A DNA stretch of 64,000 bases from JAICJC01 sp963709425 (GTDB taxonomy: Bacteria; Actinomycetota; Thermoleophilia; Gaiellales; JAICJC01): contig CAVPWG010000005.1 of NCBI GenBank assembly GCA_963709425.1, forward strand, positions 868,001-932,000. Reading direction: 5' to 3'. This document shows positions 1-9,939 of this stretch, piece by piece; the stretch's first letter is position 1, and the number at the start of each line of letters is the position of its first letter. Made by a program: the position numbers and the translations under genes. The notes beneath the pieces were generated by a model. The model was not told the DNA's origin and searched no databases. It saw only the letters and a program-made list of their open reading frames with translations.

Positions 1-1430
1 TCGTTGGTCGGCTCGTCGAGCAGGAGCACGTTGCCGCCTGAGCGGAGCAGCTTGGCCAGGTGGAGCCGGTTTCGCTCGCCGCCCGACAGGTCGCCGACAC
101 GCTTCTGCTGGTCGCCGCCGCGAAAGTTGAAGGACGCGGCGTAGGCGCGCGAGTTGACCTCCCGTTTCCCGAGCGCGATCGTGTCCTTGCCGCCGGAGAT
201 CTCCTTCCAGACGGTGGTCGCCGGATCGAGGTCGGAGCGAGCCTGGTCGACGTATGCGAGCTCGACGGACGACCCGATGACAAGCTCGCCCGCGTCGGCC
301 GGCTCCTCGCCCGCGATCATGCGAAAGAGCGTCGTCTTGCCGGCGCCGTTCGCACCGACCACCCCGACGATCCCGCCCGGCGGCAGCGAGAACGACAGGC
401 CGTCGATGAGCAGGCGGTCGCCGTAGCCCTTGACGACGTCGCGCGCCTCGACGACGAGGTCGCCCAGCCGGGGGCCGGCGGGGATGTGGATCTCGACCCG
501 GTCGAGCTTGACGTTCGCCTCTTCGGCCAGGAGCTGTTCGTAGGACTCGACCCGGGCCCTCGACTTCGCGTGCCGGGCGCGTGGGGCCATGCGTACCCAC
601 TCCAGCTCGCGTGCCAGCGTCCGCCGCCTGGCCGACTCCTGCTTCTCCTCGACCGCGAGGCGAGCCTGCTTCTGCTCGAGCCACGAGGAGTAGTTGCCCT
701 GGAACGGGATCCCGTGGCCACGGTCGAGCTCCAGGATCCAGCCGGCGACGTTATCGAGGAAGTAGCGGTCGTGGGTCACCGCGAGCACCGTGCCGGCGTA
801 CTCGGCCAGGAACCGCTCGAGCCAGGCGACGGACTCGGCGTCGAGGTGGTTCGTCGGCTCGTCGAGGAGCAGCAGGTCGGGCGACGACAGCAGGACGCGG
901 CAGAGCGCGACCCGGCGGCGCTCGCCGCCCGACAGCGTCGCCACGTCGGCGTCGCCGGGCGGGCAGCGCAGGGCATCCATGGCCGTGTCGAGCATGCGGT
1001 CCAGGTTCCAGGCGTCGGTGCGGTCGATCCGGTCCTGCACTTCGCCCTGCTCCTCGAGCAGCGCCGTCATCTCGTCGTCGGACATCGGCTCGGCGAACCG
1101 CGCCGAGATCTCCTCGAACCGCTGGAGCAGGTCGCGCTTCTCCGCCACGCCGTCCTCGACGTTCCCGCGGACGTCCTTCGCGGCGTCGAGCTCCGGCTCC
1201 TGCGGGAGAAGGCCGGCCGTAGCCCCGGGAGCCAGCCGGGCGTCGCCGGAGGACGGCTCGTCGAGGCCGGCCATGATCCGAAGGAGCGTCGACTTGCCGG
1301 CGCCGTTGGGGCCCAGGACGCCGATCTTCGCGCCCGGGAGGAAGGACAGCGAGATGTCGCGCAGCACCTGCCGGTCGGGCCCGTGGAACTTCTGCACCCG
1401 GTGCATCGAGTAGACGTAGGTGTGGCTCAC
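1..1430 (-). CDS. ettA: Energy-dependent translational throttle protein EttA (ABC-F ATPase), 3' end outside window
   Basis: This is a soluble ABC-F protein with two ATP-binding domains, a family that binds the ribosomal E site and gates translation according to ATP/ADP level. From the GTG start (VSHTYVYSMHRVQK) the first Walker A motif GPNGAGKS lies at residues 40-47, followed by the signature LSGGERRR and the Walker B region LLLLDEPTNHLDAES. An arginine-rich inter-domain linker comes next, then the second Walker A GANGAGKT, a second LSGGERNR and LLLDEPTND. About 476 codons are present; EttA is normally about 555 residues, so roughly 80 C-terminal residues lie beyond base 1. The spacing and sequence of both signatures fit EttA better than Uup or drug-resistance ABC-F proteins. 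The gene seems to stand alone, 36 bases downstream of a small membrane-protein gene on the same strand. Confidence 0.93.
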   Translation of the reverse strand, partial: MSHTYVYSMHRVQKFHGPDRQVLRDISLSFLPGAKIGVLGPNGAGKSTLLRIMAGLDEPSSGDARLAPGATAGLLPQEPELDAAKDVRGNVEDGVAEKRDLLQRFEEISARFAEPMSDDEMTALLEEQGEVQDRIDRTDAWNLDRMLDTAMDALRCPPGDADVATLSGGERRRVALCRVLLSSPDLLLLDEPTNHLDAESVAWLERFLAEYAGTVLAVTHDRYFLDNVAGWILELDRGHGIPFQGNYSSWLEQKQARLAVEEKQESARRRTLARELEWVRMAPRARHAKSRARVESYEQLLAEEANVKLDRVEIHIPAGPRLGDLVVEARDVVKGYGDRLLIDGLSFSLPPGGIVGVVGANGAGKTTLFRMIAGEEPADAGELVIGSSVELAYVDQARSDLDPATTVWKEISGGKDTIALGKREVNSRAYAASFNFRGGDQQKRVGDLSGGERNRLHLAKLLRSGGNVLLLDEPTN

Positions 1431-1466
1431 GGCGGCGAAGGATAGGCGACGGGCCCGGGACGCCCG

Positions 1467-1889
1467 TCAGCGGCGCCGCGAGGCAACAGCCGTGCCCAGG
1501 ATGGCGGCCGCGCCGAACCCGGCTGCGCCCGAGAGGATCGCGACGATCGGCCCGGCACCCAGGTCGTTGAGCCCCACGATCCCCGGCCCGGCCACCAGGA
1601 ACACCGGCGCGATCACGAGCAGACGGTCGCGCCACAGCTCGCGCGGGCCCGAGCCGAACTGGAAGAAGCAGACCGCTCCGACCACCGCCGCGATGGCGAC
1701 CGCGACCGTGGCCGCCGCCGTCTCCGACACGACGCCGAGGCGGCCAAGCATCACCGCAGCCAGCGCGACGATCGCTGCGGCGGACCCGATCCCGGCGACG
1801 AGCACATCCGTCCGGACGAGCCGCCGCAGCTCCTCCGGCGTGAGCGCCGGGGAGGGCCGGGCGGCCGGCCCTCCCCGCGCATCCGTCAC
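1467..1889 (-). CDS. Small hypothetical membrane protein, about four helices
   Basis: This 140-residue protein of unknown function begins with a Pro/Ala-rich cytosolic stretch and the segment LTPEELRRLVRTD. Four hydrophobic segments follow, starting near VLVAGIGSAAAIVALAAV and ending near AGFGAAAILGTAVASRR, so it is an inner-membrane protein. The GTG start overlaps the stop of the upstream permease gene (GTGA), which indicates translational coupling and a possible accessory role for that transporter. Longer readings starting further upstream would run into the permease and lose hydrophobic character, so I rejected them. I do not recognise the family. Confidence 0.7.
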   Translation of the reverse strand: MTDARGGPAARPSPALTPEELRRLVRTDVLVAGIGSAAAIVALAAVMLGRLGVVSETAAATVAVAIAAVVGAVCFFQFGSGPRELWRDRLLVIAPVFLVAGPGIVGLNDLGAGPIVAILSGAAGFGAAAILGTAVASRRR

Positions 1890-3457
1890 AGCGTCCCGGG
1901 CGCCGCCTGCGCCTGGGGTTCGGGCGGCGGCGTGAGGGCATCCGCCCGATGCTCGGGCAGGATCTCCATCCGGTGCTGCTGGTAGCCGTAGTAGAGGATG
2001 AGCCCGCTGACCATGACGACAACGACGCCGGTGATCGGCCCGTAGTGCTGATACCACTTGGTGCCGTAGAACTCCTCACGCGGCCAGGCGAGGTTCACGG
2101 CCATCGCCGCGCCGTAGAAGACGGCGATCACGTTTGTGATCACGGCCATCCGGCCGAGGCTGAAGAGCCCCATGTTGGCGGTGGGCAGGTTCCCCGGCCA
2201 GCCAGACAGGCGGCGTTGCAGAAGCGGGATCGTGACGCCGAGGTAGGCGAGGTACATGAAGATGATCCCGAGGGCCACGATGATCTCGAACGCGTACTGG
2301 TTGTAGAGGTTGAACCCGAGGATCAGCATCGCGATCGCGCCGACGAGGACGGCCGGGAACACCGGCACCCTGCGCTTGCCGGAGACCGACGCCAGCCTCG
2401 ATCCGCCCGGCAGGTTGTTGTCGCGTCCCATCGCGAACAGGATCCGCACCGACATGGCGTGGATCGCCAAGCAGCAGACGAAGATCGCGAGGGCGCAGTC
2501 GATCAGGAAGATGTTCCCCCAGGTCTCGCCGAGCACGTCCTTCGTGATCGTCGCCAGGCCGAGGCTGGTCGGATCGGCATAGAGCTTGTCGCTCACCGCC
2601 ATCGTCCCGAACACGATCAAAAGGAATCCCATGACGCCGGCAGTGGCGAGCGCCTGGAGCACGGCACGTGGGGCGCGCCGGCGTGGATCGTCGGTCTCCT
2701 CGGCCAGTGACCCGGCCGTGTCGAAGCCGTACATCACGTAGAGCGGCATGATCGCCCCGATCAGGAGGGCGCCGAAGTACCCCCACTGGTGGCCGGCGCC
2801 CGTGCCGGCCGTGTTGGTGAGCACGTCAGACGGGCTGCGGTTCGCGTGGATCAGGAAGAGGATGATCAGGCCGGCGGCGCCGACGAGCTCCGACGCGACG
2901 CCGATGTTGTTGATTCGCGAAAGGACGGTCACGCCCATGACGTTGATCGTCGTCGTGAAGACCACCATGATCAGTCCGAGAATGACCGCGTTCGCGGCGA
3001 AATCGGTGCTGAAGTAGTTCGCCGAGTTGGCGGACGAGCCGTAGATCTGGAACTTGGGCGAGATCTGCGGCAGGATGATCTGCCAGGCCAGCGCGACGGC
3101 CGGAACCGTCACGATCTGGGCGCACAGGTACATCCAGCCCGTGTTCCACGCCCATGCCTTGCCGGCGACCTGCTTCGACCATTGGTAGACCGAGCCCGCC
3201 AACGGATAGTGCGCCGCGAGCTCGGCGAATTGGAGCGCGACCATGAACTGCCCGAAGAGGACGACCAGCCAGAACCAGGCGAATGCGGGCCCGGCGAAGA
3301 AGAAGCCGAGCGCCGACGTCTGGAACATCCCTGTGAGGATCGAGATGTAGCTGAACCCCGCGGCGAACGACGAGAAGCTCCCGAGGGTGCGGTGCAGCTC
3401 CTGCTTGTACCCGAACTGCGCCAGCTGCTGGGCGTCCGAGTTGGCGGACTCCGACAT
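1886..3457 (-). CDS. APC-family amino acid permease (ACT/GABA-choline-type)
   Basis: This is a 12-helix secondary transporter of the amino acid-polyamine-organocation superfamily, expected to import an amino acid, GABA, choline or a related amine with protons. The N-terminal segment FGYKQELHRTLGSFSSFAAGFSYIS is characteristic of the amino acid/choline transporter subgroup, and helix 3 carries the LAAHYPLAGSVYQW motif. The ATG at 3457 is preceded by GAAAGGAG at a good distance; a longer reading adds an implausible Arg-rich leader. It overlaps the small membrane protein downstream and lies behind a second APC permease, so the two may be one transport locus. The substrate cannot be read from sequence. 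Confidence 0.88.
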   Translation of the reverse strand: MSESANSDAQQLAQFGYKQELHRTLGSFSSFAAGFSYISILTGMFQTSALGFFFAGPAFAWFWLVVLFGQFMVALQFAELAAHYPLAGSVYQWSKQVAGKAWAWNTGWMYLCAQIVTVPAVALAWQIILPQISPKFQIYGSSANSANYFSTDFAANAVILGLIMVVFTTTINVMGVTVLSRINNIGVASELVGAAGLIILFLIHANRSPSDVLTNTAGTGAGHQWGYFGALLIGAIMPLYVMYGFDTAGSLAEETDDPRRRAPRAVLQALATAGVMGFLLIVFGTMAVSDKLYADPTSLGLATITKDVLGETWGNIFLIDCALAIFVCCLAIHAMSVRILFAMGRDNNLPGGSRLASVSGKRRVPVFPAVLVGAIAMLILGFNLYNQYAFEIIVALGIIFMYLAYLGVTIPLLQRRLSGWPGNLPTANMGLFSLGRMAVITNVIAVFYGAAMAVNLAWPREEFYGTKWYQHYGPITGVVVVMVSGLILYYGYQQHRMEILPEHRADALTPPPEPQAQAAPGTL

Positions 3458-3580
3458 ACGCGCTCCTTTCGGCGCCCAGCCGGGCGCGCGGTCTAGACCG
3501 GACGATCTTCCCGCACGCACCGGATGTTGTCAACGGTTCGGGCCGGGCCGGCCGATGTCGCCGGCCCGGCCCCGATGCCG

Positions 3581-5224
3581 CTACTCGACCGGGATCTCGG
3601 CGTTGATCCGCGCCAGGTCGATGCCCTCCCGCTTGCGGGCCCACCGGGCCGCGGCGTAGACCACGAGCGCGAGCACGTAGAGCGCCGCGATGTAGATGAG
3701 CGACTTGTGGTTGTTGACGTAGTAGACGTCGTCCTGGAACCACTTCAGGAAGATGAAGGCCAGGAACCCGAGGAACACGACGCCCGTGGCCGTGATCAGC
3801 GGGATGCCGACGATCGTGTACTTCGCGATCGGCGACGCCCGGTAGAGGTCGGGCTTCGTGAACGGCAGAATGATGGCGCCGAACGTCGTCGCGAAGAACG
3901 TCGCAGCGATCACGAGCGTCGCGTCGAGCGTGTACCCGTAGAAGGTCGTGCTGTACGCGTACAGCGCGCTCACGATGACGCCGGGGATGAACATGAGCGC
4001 CAGCGCCCCCAGCGGAACGTGAGTACGATCGTCGACCTTGGCGGCCCACTCGGGCAACATCCGGTCGAACGCTGCCGCGAACACCATCCGCGTCGACGAC
4101 AGGAAGAGCGTCCCGGCCCAGCCGAGGAACCACAGCCCGAGCAGCCAGATGATGATCAGCTGAACGAGCTCGTTCGTGTAGAAGAAGGCTGCGAGCGTGC
4201 CCGGGTACGGGAAGAGGTAGAACGGCTCCTTGACGACCGTGAGCCAGTACTCGCCGCTCAGGATCCCGTAGAAGTCGAGCCCGACGGAATGGGCCATTGC
4301 CCCGAGGGTGATGACCGTGATCACGGTCATGAAGACGAGCGCCCCGCCCATCGCGTAGATGTTCTTGCGGAAGTCACTGGCACCGCGGACCTCGCCGTAC
4401 AGCGTGGCGCCCCAGTTCGGCCAGAGGTTGTAGAAGACGATGAACGGCAGGAGCAGGAACGTCTCCTTGACCGGGAAGGACCCGAGGCCCGGTGTGGTGT
4501 AGCCACCCCCGGCGGCGACCGTCTGCTGGTAGGCGTCGCCCTGCACGCCGTAGAGGTTGTGGGCGGACGTGTTGTAGGCGGTGATGAACTCCTGGTGCGA
4601 GTGGGTCAGGAAGATCAGGATCATCAGCACCAGCCCGACCATGCCGCCGTAGAAGCAGTACTTCTGGATCTTGGCGTATGTCCGCATCCCGAGGGCGATG
4701 ATCACGCTCGCCAGGACGGCGGTCAGGATCGACGTGAAGAAAATGCCGTTCCCGTCGCTGGCGGAGTACGGCCACCAGTCCGCGTGGAAGGCGCTCGTCC
4801 CGGTGAAACCGAGGATCGTGAGCGTCGGCTGGATGACCTCGACCGCGAGGATGTTGGCGTAGATCGGGACCCAGTGCGACAGGATGAACCACCAGCCGGT
4901 CGCGGCCATCACGAACCCGATGCCGCCGCCGAGGATCCGGGTCTGCCACACGTAGTCGCCCCCGGCGCGCGGCATCACCGCCACGAGGGACGCATAGACG
5001 AGGACTTCAAACACGATGAAGAGGGCGGACAGGACCACGGCCGCGATGAGCGCGCTCTCCGGGAGGACTGCGATGCCCGTGAACGCATAGCCGAAGCCGA
5101 GCGTGATCAGATTGATCGAAAGGGTGGCGTAGATGAATGCGTCGAAGACCGACCACCCCTTCACCAGGCCCGTGGCCTTCCGCACGAACATCGTGCGTTC
5201 CACTGGCATGTCTGCACTTGCCAA
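3581..5224 (-). CDS. APC-family amino acid permease
   Basis: This 547-residue integral membrane protein has about 12 hydrophobic helices and an APC-like first half: GWSVFDAFIYATLSINLITLG, then VAVMPRAGGDYVWQTRILGG in helix 3. The second half has an enlarged extracytoplasmic loop around residues 190-240 and LFLSSTRMVFAAAFDRMLPEW, which resembles APC helix 8-9 regions. It probably imports an amino acid. The start is TTG at 5224 with GGAGG only four bases upstream; the first ATG is five codons later and too far from this Shine-Dalgarno site. It differs clearly from the neighbouring permease, so the pair is not a recent duplication. The metallophosphoesterase gene ends 14 bases upstream. Confidence 0.86.
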   Translation of the reverse strand: MASADMPVERTMFVRKATGLVKGWSVFDAFIYATLSINLITLGFGYAFTGIAVLPESALIAAVVLSALFIVFEVLVYASLVAVMPRAGGDYVWQTRILGGGIGFVMAATGWWFILSHWVPIYANILAVEVIQPTLTILGFTGTSAFHADWWPYSASDGNGIFFTSILTAVLASVIIALGMRTYAKIQKYCFYGGMVGLVLMILIFLTHSHQEFITAYNTSAHNLYGVQGDAYQQTVAAGGGYTTPGLGSFPVKETFLLLPFIVFYNLWPNWGATLYGEVRGASDFRKNIYAMGGALVFMTVITVITLGAMAHSVGLDFYGILSGEYWLTVVKEPFYLFPYPGTLAAFFYTNELVQLIIIWLLGLWFLGWAGTLFLSSTRMVFAAAFDRMLPEWAAKVDDRTHVPLGALALMFIPGVIVSALYAYSTTFYGYTLDATLVIAATFFATTFGAIILPFTKPDLYRASPIAKYTIVGIPLITATGVVFLGFLAFIFLKWFQDDVYYVNNHKSLIYIAALYVLALVVYAAARWARKREGIDLARINAEIPVE

Positions 5225-5237
5225 GACCCCTCCTTTC

Positions 5238-6176
5238 CTAGCCGGACGTGAGCACGAACTTCTTGACCTTCCTCCCCGAGAGCTCGATCACGGCGCCGAG
5301 CAGCTCGCCCTGCTCGTAGGCACTCCCGGGGTTGATGCACAGGGTGTCGCCAATGCGCGTGTGCCCGCGCGCCTCGTGGATGTGGCCGTGCAACGAGAGT
5401 GCCGGCTTGGTCTCCTTGATCGCCGTCCGCACCGCCTTCGAGCCGACCGGCTCCGGTGCGTGCCCGCCGTGCTTCGGGGTCATATCCGCGTTCAGGCCGG
5501 GCGCATCGTCGAGACCGGATGCGTACGGCGGGCAGTGCAGGTTCAGGATCACGCGCTCCGGCGGGTTCGTGAGGCGCGCGGTAACGCTCCGGATCCGTTC
5601 CAGGAGGACGTCCTCCGGTTCCTCGCGGTACGTGTTCCAGGGCGTCACGTTCGACCAGCCCGTCGATGCCATCTGATAGTCGCCGACGTCGACGACCCGG
5701 CCCTCGGCGAGCTCGACCCGGGTCGCGGCGGCGAGGATCTCATCGACGTCGAACTGGTCGTCATTTCCCGGGCACACGAAGACGCGCTGCGGCTCGCCGG
5801 CCAGCTTCTCGGCGGCCATCGCCATCCAGCGCTCGACCGTCCCCAGCATCTCCTTGTGGAAGAGGTCGTCGAGACGATCGTCGTCGGCCTCGAGCTCGGC
5901 GAGCTGGTCGGGGGTCGTGCGGAACGGGTAGTAGCCACGCCGGATCACATCCCGCTCGAACGCGACGACCGCGTCCTCGCCGGCGAGCTCACGAAGCTGC
6001 TCCTGGAGCGTCCCGTGCCAGCGCTCGCCGCCGTCGTGGACAACCGGGACGAGCGCCTTCCCGGTCATGTCGCCGCCGAGGATCATCACGTCGGCCTCGT
6101 AGTGCGAGCCGGAGTTCAGGAACTTGCGCCAGCACGTCTCTGACCCGTGAATGTCCGTCGCGAAGAAGACCCTCAC
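5238..6176 (-). CDS. Calcineurin-like metallophosphoesterase
   Basis: This 312-residue protein belongs to the binuclear-metal phosphoesterase superfamily. The metal-site motifs are all present and in order: DIHG near residue 8, GGDMTGK near 34, GNDD near 137, NLHCPP near 209 and the C-terminal GHIHE. The family hydrolyses phosphomonoesters, diesters or nucleotides; the substrate here is unknown. There is no signal peptide, so it should be cytosolic. It starts with GTG (VRVFFATDIHG); no strong Shine-Dalgarno site is visible. It lies between a permease and an SDR gene on the same strand, so co-transcription is possible. Confidence 0.87.
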   Translation of the reverse strand: MRVFFATDIHGSETCWRKFLNSGSHYEADVMILGGDMTGKALVPVVHDGGERWHGTLQEQLRELAGEDAVVAFERDVIRRGYYPFRTTPDQLAELEADDDRLDDLFHKEMLGTVERWMAMAAEKLAGEPQRVFVCPGNDDQFDVDEILAAATRVELAEGRVVDVGDYQMASTGWSNVTPWNTYREEPEDVLLERIRSVTARLTNPPERVILNLHCPPYASGLDDAPGLNADMTPKHGGHAPEPVGSKAVRTAIKETKPALSLHGHIHEARGHTRIGDTLCINPGSAYEQGELLGAVIELSGRKVKKFVLTSG

Positions 6177-6211
6177 GATGTCAGGGATTGTCCGTCACGA
6201 AGAGGACGGAA

Positions 6212-7033
6212 TCAAGGAGCCGGGTCGCGTGTCTCCCCGCTGTGGAACGGGACGGACGTGCCGTCGACGATCATCGCGCCACCGTCGACGGGTATCGAGG
6301 CACCGTTCACGTAGCTCGCTCCCGGCCCGGCCAGAAATGCCACCACAGCGGCGATTTCGGCGGGATCCGCCGGACGCCGCAGGGGCGTGGACGAGGTCGT
6401 GAGCCGGTAGGCGCCGTCGCGGTCGGTGCCCCAGCGGGCGGCGACCTCGTCCATGTCGTCGTCGGCCATGGGGGTTCTCACCCAACCGGGGCAGACGCAG
6501 TTCGCCCGGACTCCGCGAGGGCCGTAGTCGTTCGCGATGCTGGCCGTGAGCATCGCGAGCCCGGCCTTCGACGCGCAGTACGACGCCCACCCGGGCCCGG
6601 CGACCCAGGCGTTGGTCGACGCCACCGTCACGATCGTGCCGCGCCGCTCGACCAGGTGCGGGAGCGCCGCGCGGGCGACGAGGAACGCCCCGGTCAGGTT
6701 GACGCGAACGACGGCATCCCAGCCCTCGGGCGTCTCCTCGCCGGCCGGGCCCGAGCCGCCGACGCCGTGGGCCAGCACCAGCACGTCGAGCCCGCCGAGG
6801 GCCATGACCGCGTCGGCCACCGCGCGCTCCGCCTGGGCCGGGTCGCCGGCGTCGGCCGACAGGGGAACCGCTCGCCCGCCGCTCACCTCGATGTCATGGG
6901 CCGTCCGCTGGAGCGGATCGGGGCGGCGGCCGACGAGGGCCACGGCACAGCCGTCGGCGGCCAGGCGGCGCGCGACGGCAGCGCCGATCCCGGTTCCGGC
7001 GCCGGTGACGAGGGCTGCACGCGCGCCGGTCAC
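6212..7033 (-). CDS. SDR-family NAD(P)-dependent oxidoreductase
   Basis: This is a classical short-chain dehydrogenase/reductase of 273 residues. It has the cofactor motif TGAGTGIG at residues 10-17, an active-site serine in TVASTN, the catalytic YCASK motif, and the usual C-terminal AAVVAFLAGPGASYVNG segment before PVDGG. The typical NNAG motif is changed to LAHGVG. It uses NAD(P)H to reduce or oxidise a carbonyl or alcohol; the substrate is unknown. The GTG start lies only about 20 bases from the start of the divergent tryptophan dioxygenase gene, so both transcripts are probably leaderless or nearly so. Confidence 0.88.
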   Translation of the reverse strand: MTGARAALVTGAGTGIGAAVARRLAADGCAVALVGRRPDPLQRTAHDIEVSGGRAVPLSADAGDPAQAERAVADAVMALGGLDVLVLAHGVGGSGPAGEETPEGWDAVVRVNLTGAFLVARAALPHLVERRGTIVTVASTNAWVAGPGWASYCASKAGLAMLTASIANDYGPRGVRANCVCPGWVRTPMADDDMDEVAARWGTDRDGAYRLTTSSTPLRRPADPAEIAAVVAFLAGPGASYVNGASIPVDGGAMIVDGTSVPFHSGETRDPAP

Positions 7034-7054
7034 GCGCGGGAGTTAACCACTATC

Positions 7055-7807
7055 GTGCGGGCGTCCGTGGAGCACCCGGCGCTCACCTACACGTCCTACC
7101 TGCACCTGGACGAGCTTCTTGCGTGCCAGGAGCCGCTGTCGGACGGGCCCGAGCACGACGAGCTCCTCTTCATCGTCATCCATCAGGTCTACGAGCTCTG
7201 GTTCAAGGTGCTGCTGCACGAGGCGGCGTACCTGCAGCGGTCGCTCGAGGCCGGCGACACCGCCACGGCGCTGGCGGCCATGAAGCGCATCCTGACGGTG
7301 CTGAAGACCGTCGTCGCCCAGGTCGACGTCCTCGAGACCATGACCCCGCTCGCCTTCCGGAGCTTCCGCGGCCGGCTCGAGCGCGCGAGCGGCTTTCAGT
7401 CGGGGCAGTTCCGCGAGCTCGAGGCCGTGCTCGGCCGGCGCGACCAGGGAGTGCTCGCCGACCACCCGCCCGGCCCCGGGCGCGACCGGATCACCGCGGC
7501 GATGGAGCGGCCGAGTCTCTACGAGTCGTTTCTCGCGTACGTCGGCCTCGCCCGCCGGCCCCCGGCGGACATCCGTGACGGCCTGGTCGAGGTCTACCGC
7601 ACCGACCCGGCCCGGGCTCAGGTGTGCGAGCGGATGGTCGACATCGACGAGGGCATCCAGGAGTGGCGCTACCGGCACGTGAAGATGGTCGAGCGCACCA
7701 TCGGCGAGCAGGCGGGGACGGGTGGCTCGGCGGGGGTCGCCTACCTGCGCTCGACGCTCTTCAAGCCGGCGTTCCCCGACCTGTGGGCGATCCGGGCGAG
7801 GCTCTAG
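7055..7807 (+). CDS. kynA: Tryptophan 2,3-dioxygenase
   Basis: This is the haem enzyme that opens the tryptophan indole ring to N-formylkynurenine, the first step of the kynurenine pathway. The family hallmarks are all visible: LTYTSYLHLDELLACQ at the N-terminus, HDELLFIVIHQVYELWFK with the active-site His, FRSFRGRLERASGFQS, and the C-terminal RYRHVKMVERTIG, whose His is the proximal haem ligand, followed by GTGGSAGVAYL. At 250 residues it is near the usual bacterial length of 260-280. The start is GTG at 7055 or possibly GTG at 7067. No other kynurenine-pathway genes lie nearby. Confidence 0.94.
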   Translation: MRASVEHPALTYTSYLHLDELLACQEPLSDGPEHDELLFIVIHQVYELWFKVLLHEAAYLQRSLEAGDTATALAAMKRILTVLKTVVAQVDVLETMTPLAFRSFRGRLERASGFQSGQFRELEAVLGRRDQGVLADHPPGPGRDRITAAMERPSLYESFLAYVGLARRPPADIRDGLVEVYRTDPARAQVCERMVDIDEGIQEWRYRHVKMVERTIGEQAGTGGSAGVAYLRSTLFKPAFPDLWAIRARL

Positions 7808-7833
7808 TCAATCTCCAGCAGTGAGCGCACCAG

Positions 7834-9727
7834 TCATGGGGAGCCGACGAACAGCCCGCGGCCGGTCCACACCTGGCCGTCGCCCGCAGCGGGTCCGCTG
7901 ACGGCCGTCTCGGTGCCTGCCACCGGCGCCCCGGCGGCGAAGTCCATCGCATAGAGCGAGCCGTCGCGAACGTAATAGACGTGCCCACCCGCCGCGGTCA
8001 TCCCGCGGACCGCGCGCCAGTCCAGGGTTCCGGGGACGACGAACCGCTGGGCGCCGATGAGCCGGCCCTGCGGCTCGAACCAGCGCCAGAAGAGATGTCG
8101 ATCGCCGTTCACGGTGTAGTAGAGCCGCCCGTCGGCGTAGAACAACCCCGTGAGCTTCGACACCGGCAGCCGGCCGGCGGTGAGGCCGTGCAGGTCGATG
8201 GTCTTCGGCGTGCCGGCGGCGGTGCCGTCGAAGCTGCGCACGTCGATGTGGCCATTGCTCCAGGCGAGGTACAGCTGGCCCGAGAGCATGAACGCGCCGC
8301 GGATGCTCGCCGAGGCGAGGCCGAGGCCGGTGACGGCCGTGGGGGCCCCGGCGACCGCGCCGTCGAAGGAACGCCGCATCGGCGTCGCTCCGGCGCCGAC
8401 GGTGTAGAGGTCTCCGGGGAGGGCGCCCGGGGCTCGCCGGCGGGATGCTCTTCCCCCCGGCCAGCGGCAGGAGGGCGAGGCGGGGGTGGTAGGCGAAGTC
8501 GACGTAGTCGGTGTCGCTTCCGACCCAGAGCCCGTCGGGCGTCCCGAGGAAGGCCCACACGCCGGAACCGCGCGGGTAGCGGCCGGGGTTCCACGCGTAT
8601 GGGAGGCCGTTCTGGGGATCGAGCGCAGCGATGCCCATCCGGCTCACGGCGCCCGGCCCGGCGGCATCACCGGCGAACGGGTTGTTCAGGTAGCGCTGGT
8701 GGCCGCCCACGTAGACAGCCGACCCGGTCGCGGCCACCTGGGTCAGGCTGTCGCCGCCGGTGTAGTCCACCCACGTCGGAAGCTGCCCGGGGCCGGTGGC
8801 GCCGCTCTCCCACCGCTGCACGGAGTCGCACAGGACGCCGGCGTTCGCTCCGCCGAACCACGCGCCGGTGTTCGCGACCACGAAGTACGAGCCGTCCGGC
8901 GCGAAGCTGACGTCGCGGATGTAGGTATCGAAGCGGGTCGCGCACGCGGGCGTGAAGGCGTCCGTCTGCCACGACGACACCGAGGCCGGGGTGGTCGAGA
9001 GGTCGATCAGGGCGATCTGGGCGCGATCGAGGCCGTCGACCTTCGTGAACGTCCCGGTTGCGACCAGCTCGGTGCCGTCGGGGCTGATGTCGAAGTGGGC
9101 GACGCGCAGCTTGCCGGCGCGCTGGTCGGTGAAGTTGAGCGCCACGTTCGGGTCGACGGCACCCGTCGTGGCATTGACCACGGCGAACCGGCCCCGCGCG
9201 ACGCCGTTCACGGACGTGATCGCGCCGCCGATGTAGAGCCTGTTCCCACGGACGTCGGAGTCCTCGACCCAGCTCCCCATCAGCGCGGCCTGGAAGCCGG
9301 GCACGATCGCGCCGTTGGCGAGGCTGAGCTTGACGAGCCGCTTCTCGGGTTGTCCGTTCACCGTGTCGAACGTGCCGCCGGCGAAGACCGACGCCCCGTC
9401 GGGCCCGGCCGAGAGCGTGCTGACCTCGCCGTTCGCGACCGTTGGGGCGAAGGCCGGGTCGACCAGGCCCGTGGTCGCGTCGAACGCGAAGATGTCGGTT
9501 CGCTGGAGGACGTGCCCGCCGGTCTCCATCACGCGGGTGAACTGCCCCCCGACGATGACGGTGTTGCCGACCTGCGCGACCGCGTTCACGACGCCGTCGA
9601 GCACGGCCGGTGTTCCCTCAGCAGGAACCTTCGACACGACGCCCGGCTGGGCCGAGTTCAGAGCAGCCGCAGGCGAGGCGCCGACGAGCAGCACCCCCGC
9701 GGCGATCGCGAACAGTCGGCGGTACAT
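7834..9727 (-). pseudogene. Secreted beta-propeller protein, frameshifted
   Basis: The gene encodes an extracellular protein with a signal peptide (MYRRLFAIAAGVLLVGASPAAA) and repeated propeller-like blades such as AQVGNTVIVGGQFTRV, DGASVFAGGTFDTVNG and GNRLYIGGAITSVNG, similar to delta-60/WD40-like repeats. The ATG at 9727 has AGGAG seven bases upstream. Near 8420-8432 the frame breaks: after GGKSIPPASPG the reading becomes arginine-rich and non-propeller. The matching sequence LPGDLYTV continues in another frame and runs to the stop at 7834 with further blades (NGHIDVRSFDG, DGRLYYTVNGDR). One surplus base in a run of C and G explains it. Without the shift it would be about 630 residues. Function is unknown; the neighbours are other secreted proteins. 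Confidence 0.75.
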
Positions 9728-9879
9728 CCAAGGTCTCCTGAGAGCAGCGTCCAGCACTCGCTCATTCGAGCGTACTTGTGGTTTGTTCCGTGCGCTAGTG
9801 AACGACCAGCGTGCGGGGGACCGCGTTCCACGCGACGGCGGATGCCCCGAACGGGGGACGTCGAGCGCAACGGCTTTCC

Positions 9880-9887
9880 GCCGATAG
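9880..9887 (+). promoter_or_regulatory. Possible sigma-28 (FliA/WhiG)-type -10 element
   Basis: The sequence GCCGATAG lies 52 bases before the ATG of the TasA-like gene and matches the FliA/WhiG -10 consensus GCCGATAA in seven of eight bases. No convincing TAAA-type -35 is seen at the expected distance, so this is only a candidate. Confidence 0.25.
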
Positions 9888-9939
9888 GGACCGGAGCGGC
9901 CCCCACCGCCTAACCGTCATTCCACTTCAGGAGATTCAT

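Noticed and set aside
3524..5251. A plus-strand open frame of 575 codons opposite the second permease
   Set aside because: It is a charged, low-complexity antisense frame; the minus strand encodes a full APC permease.
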